From the NCBI RefSeq assembly GCF_018320785.1, contig NC_054873.1, positions 35,067,196 to 35,131,195 of the forward strand: 64,000 nucleotides of DNA, given 5' to 3'. Made by a program: the position numbers and the translations under genes. This stretch comes from Cheilinus undulatus (lineage: Eukaryota > Chordata > Actinopteri > Labriformes > Labridae). Each line of letters opens with the position of its first letter. Position 1 is the stretch's first letter. Positions 22,354 to 34,800 of the stretch are shown one piece after another. Under the pieces are notes generated by a model. That model was not told where the DNA came from. It searched no databases and saw nothing but the letters and a program-made list of their open reading frames with translations.

Positions 22354-24057
22354 TAGGTACATCTCAAAAAATTAGAACATCATGAAAAAGTTCAATATTT
22401 TTGTGAAGTGAAACCCGTATATTCTATAGACTCATTACACATAGAGTGAAATATTTTAAGGCTTTATTTCTTGAAATGTTGATGATTATAGCTTACAGAT
22501 AATGTAAACCCAAAATTCTGTGTCTCAGAAAATTAGAATATTGTGAAAAAAGTTCAATATTAGAAAGTCATGGTGTCACACCCTAATCAGCTAATTAACT
22601 CAAAACACCTGCAAAGGTTTCCTGGGCCTTTAAATGGTCTCTCAGTCTGGGTCAGTAGGCTACACAATCATGGGGAAGACTGCAGACTTGACAGATGTCC
22701 AGAAAACAGTCATTGACACCCTCCACAAGGAGGGTAAGCCACAAAAGGTCATTGCTAAAGAAGTTAGTTTTTCACAGAGTGCTGTACCCAAACATATTCA
22801 TAGAAAGTTGAGGGAAGGAAAAGTGTGGTAGGAAAAGGTGCACCAGCATAAGGGATAACTGCAGCCTTCAGAGGATTGTCAAGCAAAATCTATGCAAGAA
22901 TTTGGAGGAGCTTCACAAGGAGTGGACTGAGGCTGGAGTCAGCGCATCAAGATCCACTACAGAAGACGAATCCTAGACACGTGCTACAAATGTCGCATTC
23001 CTCATGTCAGTCCACTCCTGAACCAGAGACAACTTCAGAAGCGTCTTACCTGGGCTGTGGAGAAAAAGAACTGGACTGTTGCTCAGTGGTCCAAAGTCCT
23101 CTTTTCAGATGAAAGTACATTTTGCATATCATTTGGAAATCAAGGTCCCAGAGTCTGGAGGATGAGTGGAGAGGCACAGAATCCACGTTGCTTGAAGTCC
23201 AGTGTGAAGTTTCCACAGTCAGTGATGATTTGGGCTGTCATGCTGGTGTTGGTCCACTGTGTTTTCTGAAGTCCACAGTCAATGCAGCCATCTAGCAGGA
23301 CATTTTAGAGACCTTCATGCTTCCTTCTGCTGAGATGCTGATTTCATTTTCCAGCAGGACTTGGCACCTGCCCACACTGCCAAAGGTACCAAAAGCTGCT
23401 TCAATGACCATCGTGTAACTGTGCTTGATTGGCCAGCAAACTGGCCTGTCAAGAGGAAGATGAGAGACACCAGACCCAACAATGCAGATGACCCGAAGGC
23501 CGCTATCAAAGCAACCTGGGCTTCCATTACACCCGAGCAGTACCACAGGCTGATCGCCTCCATGCCACGCAGCACTGATGTAGTATTTCGGGCAAAAGGA
23601 GGACAAACCAAGGATTGATTGCATAGAAATGAACATGCTGTTCAAAAGCCTGACATTTCTGTTTAAAATATCCTTTTTTATTGATCTTATTGATATTCTA
23701 ATTTTCTGAGACACTGAATTTTGGGTTTTCATTACCTGTAAGCCATAATCAACATTTAAAGGGAAATAAAGGCTTGACATATTTCACTCTACATGTAATA
23801 AGTCTATATAATATGTAACTGGTGGAAAGGGGGAAGGGGCTGAAAACAACCAGACAGTGCATCATGGATTAAGGAGTTCCTCTCTGGCTGATACATAAGA
23901 GACAAATGCCAGGTAATTTTGTGTAATTATGAAAAGCAATACTGAACTATAGAGGTGCATTTTGACCCTGTTACAAATATAAAGGTTCTATTTTCTGAAA
24001 TGAGTGAAAAAAATATTGTACTTTTTCATGATATTCTAATTTTTTTAGATGTACCTG
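22354..24057 (+). mobile_element. Tc1 transposon with long inverted repeats and an insertion in its right arm
   Basis: Ends GGTACATCTCAAAAAATTAG (left) and ...TCTAATTTTTTTAGATGTACC (right) face each other between TA dinucleotides. Long inverted arms run from about 22354 to 22560 on the left. On the right they are split: inner part 23690-23820, outer part 23997-24057, with about 175 bp of unrelated sequence between. The coding interior is degenerate, so the element is dead. Confidence 0.9.
22670..23620 (+). pseudogene. Tc1 transposase pseudogene
   Basis: Translation starts MGKTADLTDVQKTVIDTLHK and runs through the paired helix-turn-helix (KVIAKEVSFSQSAVPKHI) to a stop at REGKVW. Catalytic-domain pieces follow in other frames: KKNWTVAQWSKVLFSDEST (the first Asp of the DD[E/D] triad lies in FSDES) and a C-terminal block. 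At least three frame changes or stops break it; the family's usual length is about 340 residues. Confidence 0.88.
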
Positions 24058-24619
24058 TACATTGTATTTTGTCCTCTCTGTTCCTGTACATCATCTACTC
24101 ACTGGGACTGTTGTTTAAAGTTGTGTGAGGTAAATTTCATATAATTATTTTGTAAAATAAAAATGATTTGGTCCCTGGGCTACCAGTTGATGATCACTGA
24201 TTTGACATCTTTCAGGCTAACTGTCTCGGTTTCAATCCTTATGGTTCAGCTAACTCTTGCCAAAACACACAAAACTATTTGGCTTAGAATATCTGAATAG
24301 GCTCGTTTTTTCATAAGTTTGCGAGCACTGAAGGCAGTCATTACCAATGCAAAACTGGCCACGTTTTTTTTTTAGCTTTATGTGCAATACTCTGCCTATG
24401 CTGTCCTACCTACTTTTCGTGCCATTGCTTTGCCAGCATCATTGAAGTAATATGCGACGAGTGATATGAAGATTCACTTTTCATGCGAGATTTGAGAAAA
24501 ACGCGAGATTTGTGCGGTTTCCAAGGAGACGAGGGCAACGTTCGTTATCTGCAAGGAGGAAGAGGTGGTGTGTTTGGGCTTCTGGGGATGTTTGTATTAA
24601 GCAGAGAGCTTTTTGCATA
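24058..24619. promoter_or_regulatory. Upstream region of tmem17
   Basis: A remnant resembling the right end of the 16395 hAT family ends near 24199 (GATCACTG). The 24480-24619 stretch is more GC-rich and likely holds the tmem17 promoter and 5' UTR. No TATA box is called. Confidence 0.4.
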
Positions 24620-25721
24620 ATGGAGCTGCCGGACACAATCAGAAGACGATTAGAAGACTTTTCTCGAAATGTATTGTTCGACCAGAATCGGACGCAAACT
24701 ATCACAAAGGAGAATGACACGTTTTTGCCTCACGGTAAGCTAAAAAATAAAGCAGCTGGTGTAACTGACGAGTTAGCATTAATGTGAACGTAGCTAGCTA
24801 ACTTTGATAGACTTAATTTTACTCTAACGTAGTTTTACAGCTGCTGTTGCTAAAAGATGACGGTCATGGGGCTAAAGTGTGTTGTTTTCTGGCTTTAGAC
24901 AAGCGGGTTCTGTCTGGTCTCCATCTCCAGATGTCTCTCTACTTTAACATGTGGTTCTTCCCTCTGTGGTGGATCAGCGAAACTGTAATGCTGCACCTCA
25001 AGGTAAAAGACGGGAAAACTAATATTTTAAACGTGCTTAAGCATTAACACCAGGCAGTGAGAGATAACCCTGATATAAACGCACGCTGGGTCTTGGTGAC
25101 TTGGACATGTGAAGGCCATTTTACATGGTCACTCTTTTAAAAGCAACACTGAGAGTGAATCAAAAACACTAGCTGAGCTGAGCTCCATGTCTCTCCTGTT
25201 TTTTACTATCACATTAGAAAGCCAGCTGTGACTGAACCCCATCAAACATTATGTGATAGCCATGTCATGGTACCAGCTCTATGACCACTGTGACGGTTAA
25301 TCTTTTATCCACCTCATACACAAACAACAAATAAATATAGATGTAAATATTTAGAACTATAATAAACATGACTTTAATTGACATACACTGATCAGACATA
25401 AAGTTTGACCACCTGTGCAATGTAATACAATGCAGTGCAACAACTCTTACAAATTGTGATTTAGTAAAGCCTATATATTTCAGTTATTACTGACAAGGCT
25501 ATTTATTATTACATCACAGTGAGCAGTGCTGGTGTGTTGAGGATTTTCTTATCATTTGCATAATATTTTGTCCACTCCAATAATATACATGAGGAGAGCT
25601 AGACATTTTAAACATGTAGTGGCTGATAAGCTCATTGAGCATTAATTTTTCTCAGCAGTAATCTGAAATAATCAGGCCTGGACCTGTTATGTGATGTGAT
25701 TATTTTCTATCTTAAACCTTA

Positions 25722-25754
<33 letters not shown>

Positions 25755-27718
25755 TTTATTTGTATAGCACTTTTAAAAACATGGGTTTACAAAGTGCTTT
25801 GACAAGTGCAGAAGCAAGTACAAAAACAAAGCAACAACCCAGACAAAAGACAGAAACAGAACGTGACATCTAGACAGATAATAATTCATCTACATCGATA
25901 AAGAGCGACAATATAGAACCAAACCTAGATGACCTGTGATGCCATGCAAACTAAGACATCACAGACGTCAATCAGAGTGCAGTCATGAACTGCACAGCTA
26001 AGACATCATGAACATCAGGATGCAGGCAAGACACAGACATCAGTACCATAAAATGATAGGAACCCAGGCAAAGCATAAAATGATAGGAACCCAGGCAAAG
26101 CAGGAACCCAGCTACACAGGCTGAGACCGAGAGGACCAAAATTAAAGACATAAGAAATTAAAAGAGAAACAGTAAAATGTAAATGAGAGGGCAAAACAGA
26201 TATTAAAACAGGGTGAAACAAGCTCTAAAACTGTAAAAGCAGTAAAATTAATAAGTATTATAACAGAGGTAAACATAAGGGGAAGCAGTAAAGGAGAGAT
26301 TAAGAGGAAATTAAACTAGAATATGTAAGAATCTGTGAGAGGATAAAAATTATAAAAATTAAATAAGAAGATGAGACGAAGATGAGACGACATCACATAA
26401 AAGCCACTCTATAAAAATGAGTTTTAAGAAGTGATTTAAAAGATGTCAATGATTCTGCATGCCTTATCTCCTCGGGCAGGTCGTTCCAAAGTCGAGGGGC
26501 TCTGATGGAGAAGGCCCTGTCACCCTTAGATTTGAGTCTCGACTTTGGAACGACCAGGAGGTTCCCACCCGAGGATCTGAGGCTGCGGGCTGGGACATAG
26601 GGGAATAAAAGTTCTGTAATATATTCTGGAGCCAGACCCTTCAGTGCTTTAAAAGTAATAAGTAAAATCTTAAAATCAATTCTAAAAGTAATGGGTAGCC
26701 AGTGTAAAGATGCTAAAATCGGTGTGATGTGATGTCGTCTGTTAAAACCAGTGAGAAGCCTAGCTGCTGCATTTTGAACCAGTTGAAGGCGAGAGAGGGA
26801 TTTTTGGCAGAGACCTGACAGGAGAGAGTTGCAATAGTCCAGGCGGGAAAAAATGAGAGCGTGGATTACCTTTTCCAAATCTGTCTGGTGGAGAATTGGT
26901 TTTATTTTGGCAATTGTGCGTAAATGAAAAAAGCATGACTGTATAACTTTATTGATGTGTGTTGTGAAGGTGAGGCTGGAGTCAAATTCTACTCCTAGAT
27001 TTCGAGCTGTTGATTTAATGTTTGTGGACAAAGGACCAAGGCTGTTTGTGATTGTATTGGGAGAGTTTGGAATATTGAAAAGAATGATTTCGGATTTGGA
27101 ATTATTGAGTTGTAGAAAGTTTTGTGCCATCCAGCAGTGAATCAAGCATTCATTTGAATGTAGCTCATTGAACAATTTGTTCATTTTGATTTCTTCCAGT
27201 ATTCTGCCTTGACAGACTACTATAAGTTCATCCTGGTAACTGTTCTCATCTTGATGACCTTGATTGAGGCCATCAGACTCTTTCTTGGTTATTCAGGGAA
27301 CCTGCAAGAAAAGGTGCATCTTCACTCACACAAACATTAAGAAGTAATTTTAAAAGGGTCAACACAACACACAAATAAAGGTAATGGTAGCAACTGGTCT
27401 GATATTTGTTTTTGGAAGGTCCCAGAGTTGGCAGGATTTTGGCTGCTGAGCATCCTGCTGCAGTTTCCACTGATCCTGTTTCTGCTCTTTAATGAAGCCA
27501 TCCTCATACAGCCGCTGGAGCGGGCTGTTCACATAGTGCTCGCCTTATTTATACTGTCACAGGTATGACAACACTTTTTTGCCTGTTTGTAATAAAAGTA
27601 ATTGTTTTTCATCTAATACCCTCTCTTTTGATTTGTATAGGCTCTCTCTGGTTTTGTGGCTCTCCGTGACATGGTCAAACACACTCAGAGCCAGTTTCAT
27701 CTCCGACAGTTTGACTGA
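24620..27718 (+). CDS. tmem17: Transmembrane protein 17 (ciliary transition zone)
   Basis: Five exons join in phase: 24620-24734, 24899-25002, 27200-27313, 27419-27562 and 27641-27718, giving 184 residues against about 198 in human TMEM17. The start MELPD and RRRLEDFSRNVLFDQNRT match the human N-terminus, as do LQMSLYFNMWFFPLWW, LGYSGNLQEKVPELAGFWLL and RQFD at the C-terminus. Four hydrophobic segments are visible. TMEM17 is a membrane component of the MKS/B9 module of the ciliary transition zone, which gates proteins into cilia. Intron 2 contains an L2 LINE whose 5' end lies close to the exon 3 acceptor. agbl2, another ciliary gene, ends 1.1 kb downstream on the other strand. Teleosts can carry two paralogues (a and b); I cannot assign which. 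Confidence 0.94.
25720..27184 (-). mobile_element. 5'-truncated L2-type LINE inside tmem17 intron 2
   Basis: An open frame at 26393-27184 (minus strand) encodes the C-terminal part of an L2-group reverse transcriptase: WMAQNFLQLN, FSRLDYCNSLLSG, LVQNAAARLLTGF and RLWNDLPEEIRHAESL. The 3' UTR ends in TTTGTATAGCACTTTTA-type words followed by a (TAA)n microsatellite (25720-25753 as AAT on the plus strand). It is 5' truncated, and the intact 263-codon frame suggests it is younger than the copy at 13245. Confidence 0.88.
26038..26102 (+). repeat. Short tandem duplication (~30 bp) in the LINE 3' region
   Basis: The words ATAAAATGATAGGAACCCAGG and CAAAGCA occur twice in tandem, so a unit of about 30 bp has been duplicated within the LINE sequence. 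Confidence 0.7.
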
Positions 27719-28439
27719 ATTTGGAGTTCCTGTATCTAACAAACCACAAAACAACCCTACACCATAGCAGCCTTACATCAACATCACTCAGACTCACAGG
27801 GGGGCAACAGAAATTTGGCATGCACATGAACTGTTTCTTCAGAACAAAAGACATTTTCTTTTCTATATGTAAATAAATAGATGTTTGAATAAGAGTCTCA
27901 TTATTTTCTGCAGTTCTTTTGTTGTTTTTAAACTGAAATTTTACCTGATTACTGACCTGTAAAATACATTCTTAAAAATATATATATTTTTAATAAGTTG
28001 GCTGGTAACTAAAAAATAAAACCAAGCACAAATGTGTCTTCATTATGAGTGTATGTTGATTTAACCAGGAATTCAAGGATGGACTGAGTTAAAAAGTGTA
28101 TTTGCTATGAAATCCTAATAGTTTCTGAAACAAGTCCATTGAGAGTTAGAAAAGCTAGAACTGAGGAAAAAAGTCACAAATTTTGTTGGCCCATTGCAGA
28201 TTACACCGACAATTTTAAAAATACTGAAATTTTGTTTTTACTTCTGTAAGGCCATAACCCACCAAACTGGATGTAGATAATTTTATTTCAGATAACTGAT
28301 GATCTGAATGGTGTTAAACCTTTGTTAAAGACTCTATAATAAGTACAGTAGATGATATTTTCTATTTCAAATCTACCTAAACAAACTTCATCAAAGTATG
28401 GGACAAGATTAAATGTTTTATATATTTTTTATATTATTT
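27719..28439. other. tmem17 3' UTR and intergenic DNA
   Basis: The tmem17 3' UTR probably ends near an AATAAA at about 27871. The rest is AT-rich DNA between the convergent tmem17 and agbl2 genes. Confidence 0.45.
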
Positions 28440-28615
28440 TTGGGCTTTTTGATTTTATTAGATTGGCGAGCTGAAGAGAGACAGGAAATATGGGGCAGAG
28501 AGAGTGGCAGAAGACATGCATGTAGCAGCATTTGAACCTGCAATGAGTGTGTTGAGAACTGTAGCTTCTGTATATGAGCATCTGCTCTATCACCTCAGCT
28601 CAAATGATGCCCAAG
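28440..28615 (-). mobile_element. tRNA-derived SINE
   Basis: On the minus strand the sequence reads as a fish SINE: a tRNA-like head with the degraded B box GGTTCAAATGC, then the body CATGTCTTCTGCCACTCTCT and TTTCCTGTCTCTCTTCAGC. A degraded copy of the same body occurs at 12985-13095. Confidence 0.6.
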
Positions 28616-28815
28616 ATGTTTGATTTTATTCCAAACAGTATTTCCAGAATTTGATTGTCACAATAGAAAAATATTTTACATCAAACCAACAAAAGTATGC
28701 CATAGTTGTACATACACTGTCATTTGGTTATTGTGTGTTCTTTTCAATTAAATAAGACAAATAGATCATATTTAAAGACTATTATAACCCTTCTCACTGC
28801 TTTTTGTAGTTTTTA

Positions 28816-31800
28816 TTAAACAAAGACCTGATTTTGGGGGGGGACTGACTGTGTTGATCTCCTATCAGCTGCCCCTTGTGTTGTTGTGCTTATGTTGCGT
28901 TGTCTTTCAGAGTGATTACGCCTGATGTCCTTCGACTGAAGCATAGTGAGGGTGTCTGTCCGTGGTTGTGGGACCTCTATGTTTATGAGGCCTTGAGGTT
29001 TTGTTGCAGGGAATAAACTGCCCATGTGCTTCTCATCAGTGAAAGTCCTTCTGTACAATCTGGATAAATTAAAAAAAAAAAAAAAAGAAACCATAAGAAT
29101 GAATAACACCTCTATTGTTGGCGTTTACAGATCAACTCTTTAGGCCATAGTTTCTGAAGTTTCTCACTCAAACTTTCTTTTACACAGAAAAAAAGAATTC
29201 AAGAGATTTAAAAATGAATTTACCCTTTCCCTCTCAGGTCTCTGCTCCTCTGCACAGGCACATATGAAGTGTTGTTAGATTCGAAGTCTCTCAGGTGGGT
29301 GTAAGGGTTGAAATCACTCAGGTTCTCTCCACATCTTAATAGTGACAAACCCTCTGAGAAAAGGACAAGATAAGGATGACGATCAAACGGGGACGGATGA
29401 GGACAGCTAACTCTTTATCTAAAAATGATTCAACACTTTCAACACAAGGTATAATTTAAATTTCATCTGTCAGTAGTGCATATGACACCTGAGGAATCTT
29501 GGTCTTTTTTCTCATTCTGCTGTTTGTTCTGGTCTGCATGTGAGGAATCCTCTGGCAAAAAGTAGAGTTCAGAGTTCCTTTCTCTGAAATCATGTGGGCT
29601 ATTTAACGTGCCAGAGGTCAAACTTGAAAGCAATTTCATGTCTGGTATCTTCTGGATGTAGATTGGAGGAGATCTGCAAAAAGATATAATAATTATAGCT
29701 TTAAATGTAAGTCAGCATGCAGTTACATACTGTTTGTTATAAAGATATTATGACTCTGAGGTCTACCTTTGAGATGATGGAAGCGGAGGTCGCTGCCCTA
29801 AAAGAGGAAGATGGATTTCAAAGTAAGAGCTATAGTTCAAAGCCAACTGAAACTCCCTGAGATGCAACACACTTGATTTCAAAAATGGACAAACCTCTGT
29901 GGACTTTATGGGAGATGAGGGATGGTTGTGCGCCCTGATGGTGCTGCTTTCTGGATTGCAAGAAATGTGGTGAAGCTGGAAGATAAGGACTGAGATGTAG
30001 CAGCTGTGTGCTGCATCTCCACTGTCGCTTATCCATTCCCAGGTCATCTGCAACAGGAAGCCAAGCAAATTGTTTGCTCGTGTGTGTTGGATATTTGAAC
30101 AGACTTTCAGAACACTGAGGATCAATTTGAAATCTAAAATTTACTGGTGCTTCTAAAGCTTTAAGTTGGAGAAGTCTCATCAACATTTCAGACTGCAGGA
30201 TGAAGTATTTCTTAAAATTAAAAGTGGTCTTACTGCAATTCAAACAGTTAGTGAATGTGCTCAAAACAATCTAAAGTTACAATAAAAGTACAATGGTATA
30301 TAGAAGCTTTCATTTAGAGTCTATATTACCTGCAGTGCCTTCACAGCCCACAGCAGGGCAACAGTGTTTACTTTGGAAATAACCTTCCCTGGATCTTTAC
30401 CAGCCACTGAGGTTGGGTGACATAATGTTTTTTGAGGAAAATTTCAGTGAAGCTAAGCATTACCTGTGTGAGAGATGCATGTGCTGTTGCGAGTACATGT
30501 CTTTGTCCTGTGATGCAGGTATGAAGCTGCAGAGTCTTCCTAAAAAAGGTTTTCATTGAATTGTTAAGACTGTAGGCTGGTATATGAATGAATGTGAAGA
30601 CAGACCAGCAACAGCCAGTGAAGATAAAAGGTTTTTTTGAAGAGTTGTTAGTTTTTACCTTTACAGGCTCACAGCCCTGCCACAGAGTCACCTGACTGAG
30701 CTCCCCTGGCTGAGTGGTGGCAGAGGGCATCATCACTTTTTTAATCAAGCCATTCTCCTTTATAAAGAAATTAAAATTAAACAAGTTTAGCTCAAGAATT
30801 CTTTGCCCTTCTAGCTCTGTCTCCTAAACTCAGATATATACCTGCCATTTCTTCCTGAATGTTCCAACGGGCTGCTCCTGGATGCTCTCCTTAACCGACT
30901 CCTCCTGAGGCAGATCAGACTCCTATAAGCATCATGCACTAAGCAGTAATACATTGTTTCTTAACCAGACAAGGCTGTACATTACATAAGACTTACGTTT
31001 TGCAGGATGTCTGGCTGTGTGTCACTGTTCCCTCTCTCTGGTGGAAGCCTGTTCATCTCTTTACAACCCTTTAGCTGCTTCTTTTTCTCCTTCACTGGAG
31101 TATGCTGCAAAGAAAAACAGAATTACATTTAAATTTTAAAAGTCCCTGGCCCTCCAAATTTCTCTACATGGCCCTGAACAATAACTAAAATGCATAGTGA
31201 CACATATATACTGCTAATAACATGAGATTAAAGCCTAAAAACAACAATGTAAACTTGTATACTTAGATCACATCCTTACACAGTGTAGTAAAAGATATAA
31301 GCTATGGGCTAAATCACCTGGCTGCACATGTCTTTGGTCTATTTTGCCAACTAGTGATATACTGTAACATTAATCAGACTTGACAAACTTGTGTGCAGAG
31401 TACATGCCTATGATAACAAAGGCAAAATCCAGCTCAAGTGTGCCAAAGCCATGTCTGAACCACAAAAAGCCAGGCCTCTGCCAAGATTATACCAACTGTC
31501 TCGGCCAAGTCCTTCATTATAAAAGTGAGTTCAAGGAGAAATTCACTCCAATACTGAAGGTATGGCAAAAATGCATGTGGTCATGACTTTGTCCTCATAT
31601 GTTCTGCCATGTGACCTAAAAGTCAATGCTATCAGGGGTGGCATAAAGGATGTGAACAGAGAACAGAGACATTTTACTGAAGATGATATTTTTCTACTTT
31701 TGGAAAGCTATGTAAAATAGCATATCCTTTTGTATGGCCTGGTTTGTAATCTTGCCAGCAGATCGTGTCTATGTTCAGTCTTACCATAATTGTGGGGTTG

Positions 31801-34800
31801 CTTTGCAGGACCTTTTGCTGTGTGTTGTTCACTCTCTCTGGTTGCAGCCTGTTCCTTTCTTTATGACTCTTTAGCTTTTTCTTCTTCTTCCTTTCTGGAG
31901 TTTGCTGCAGGGAAAGGAAAGACTGTTTAAAGCAGTGGTTCTCACCTGGTGAATCGGGACCCAAAAGTGGGTCACAGAGTTCTTTTCAGTGGGCCACAAA
32001 TGTGTAAAAGGAAAAATTTATTAATTAATTGATAAAATAAAAAAAGAAGTTAAAAAGACAATGATGTATGAGAGCTGTAAGTTGACATGCTCACATATAA
32101 AATTTATTCCACTTTGCTTTCTATGATAAAAATCAATCTATGGTTATTTCTTTAGGTAACAAAACAGTTTTTCCCCTGAGATCTTAATTTCTCGAGATCT
32201 CTGGAAAACAACCCAAAATTATACGTTATCATGGGAAACAGAGTAAAATAAAACAATGCAGTAGATATGGTAAAATGATACAGTATTCCCTCCATGCCTG
32301 GTACTTGTAAAATTAAATGTTTTTAAGCATGCTTGTTATGTTCAGTCTCTTTGTTAAGTCACAATTTCTTTTACATAAACTTGAGAGATAAAGTTTTCAT
32401 AAATTTGGGTTCTTATTAAGGCGGAGGTGTTGGATCCTGAAAATAGAGCCGTTCAGAACCACTGATTTAGAGGTGTAATACAAGGAAAGACAGAACCTAA
32501 AACTGAGCCCAGGAATCATATGATCCAAATTTAATGTTAACCTTACACACTTTATACATTTGTAAAAACTATATTTTACCTCTAGGTTGGCAGTTTGTGG
32601 CTGGTTCAGTAAATGAACTGGAGGTCCGTCTGAGTCTGAACTATTTGAACCGCTGGTACTGTGAAAGCAAGCAAGAGATATTAGAGTCAACAAGGGGCAC
32701 CTTTATCCATATCTTATGTGTACTTAAGCCTGTATAAAAACATCTATTCACCTGGTTTCTAGGTCAGACATAGAGACGCTACAGTCAGTACCCAGATCTT
32801 TGCCCAGCCTCTCTCTGGCCTGCTTTCTCATCAGAACAGTCAGCTCTGTCAAACAGTTAGTGACCTGAAATAAGACAAAGGAAATATGAAAAGCTTGCAT
32901 TAAAATGCCAGGAAAATCCAGCTTTAAAACATTGTCCTTTTATCTTATACAACCAGACATGCTGATCTGTCTCTCACCTTAGCTGGATCAGGATCGCAGT
33001 AGTCCAGCAGAGTGTCACAGAAGTAAAAGCCAAGGGACTTCAGGTCTTGAGTGGTAAAGTGTGTTCCCCTTCTGTCACCTAACATTCACATAGTCAGGAT
33101 ATTGTAGGAAAGATGAACTACATACACATGGAAACTCACCCAGTGTGGAGCCTCCAAATGACGCCTCCATGGTGTAGCTGTTTTTGATGCCAAGTCTCCA
33201 CATGGCAATCCGTCCTGTTCCTTCTTTATTTTTTTTTACATGAAACTTACAGCTCTTAAAGGAGAACTAAAGACAAGAATGATGAAAATGTTAGAATAGA
33301 AATGCTAATTGTAAATATAAAGGAATAAATCCCATGGACTAAATGAATAATAAGCTATTGTTAATATGGTGTCCTATTGCTGGAGGCTTTTATTTTAACT
33401 AAAACAGGTCCATAAAAGTTCAGAGTAAAGATTTAACTAGTTATGGTTTGCTTGTAGACTTATGTACTCCATCTCACCTTATTACTGGCGTTCTTGCTCA
33501 TCATCAGTGGAAATACTCTCTCATGAAGCTTCAGCGCAGCATCACCTGGGCTGCTGCAGCCGTACATGAAGACGTTGTTTTTGCGGTTGTGACCATGAAA
33601 GTCACAGTAAAGAATGACATCTCTATCAGCCATCAGCCTGAGGGAAGCAGAGAATATTCAAACTCATTAGGATTCATGCTACTATTCTTATAACTTAGTC
33701 TTAAAGACATGATACACAGCACCGTACTGCTGAAGATTGAATAAAAATGCCCAAATGTAATCCACTTTACAGGAAAAGTACCTTGCATCTCTCTTGGGCT
33801 CTCACTAATTTCTCAACTTTGTTTCTAAAAGTAAAATTTTACAGGAATCATACAATGTTCTGTTTTAAAGTGTTTTCTGTCTGACCTTTCCACCATGTTT
33901 CGAGTGTGCCACACTGAGGGGAAAAAATCTCTGAGCACTGTCTTGTAGTTTCTGTTGAGGTCCCTGCCTGCCAGAGAGCAGCGGTAGTTCCCCACCACCA
34001 CACCATCTGGGTTCAGCATCGGCACCACCTGCAGCACCGTGAATCCAAGTGGACAAACACTTCATAACAACCTGAACTTTAATATAACAAAATTAAAGAC
34101 AGAGCGAGTGTGAGATCATTAGTTTCAGCCCATTCACCTTGAAAACAAAAGTGTCTCTGAGCAGCTGAGCATCCTCTGAGTCCCCAAGCAGGAAGTCCAG
34201 GAACCCCTCCATCACCCAGGACCCGTTGGTTTCCCCGGGATGAACTCGGGCTGTCACCACCACAACCTTTCTGGTCCTTCCCTCCACCTTGCTGACGCTA
34301 GGAGATGTAATCGTCATCACATACACAGGATTCCCTGCCAAGCTGTGGCACAGCACTCTCAGTTTACAATATGAGGTCACTGCTGGGTTGGAAGAGATTT
34401 GTCGCAGGTAGTGCTGCAGCTGTGAGTAGGTGTAGGGGTAGCAGTGAGCCAGGTAGCAGGTGTCTGAGTCATAGGGGAACTGGAAGGTCCAGGTGAGTGA
34501 GTACAGGGTGATCGGGTCACTGTTGGCATCCTTTGTGTTCTAAAAAGAGACAGAGCCATGCTTTTATGATAAGTTTTTTCTATGTTATTAGCATCTCTTT
34601 TTCTGAAGTCATGCTATTCTGATGTGCTTTTGTGGTTCTGGGGGACAGCAAGCTAGAAAAAATAGTGAAAATTCTGTCTAATAATCTTAATTCTGATGGA
34701 GTGATCTCATTTTTGTCTGAGGATTTTATCAGGAAGTGCAGTTGGCTTCAACTTTTCACCTCATATCAGACAGTTCATCTACCTGATTCAAGTTTCGGTA

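Noticed and set aside
29798-29894. A 97-bp intron inside agbl2 exon 29767-30047 (GTTTGT...TTTTAG)
   Set aside because: Splicing it out shifts the frame and gives a stop in the next exon, while reading through keeps the frame to the final stop.
30368-30784. 138-codon minus-strand open frame across the agbl2 exon at 30659-30757
   Set aside because: It reads through a good donor (GTAAAA) and continues in a frame that does not join the later exons; the spliced model is consistent over 22 exons.
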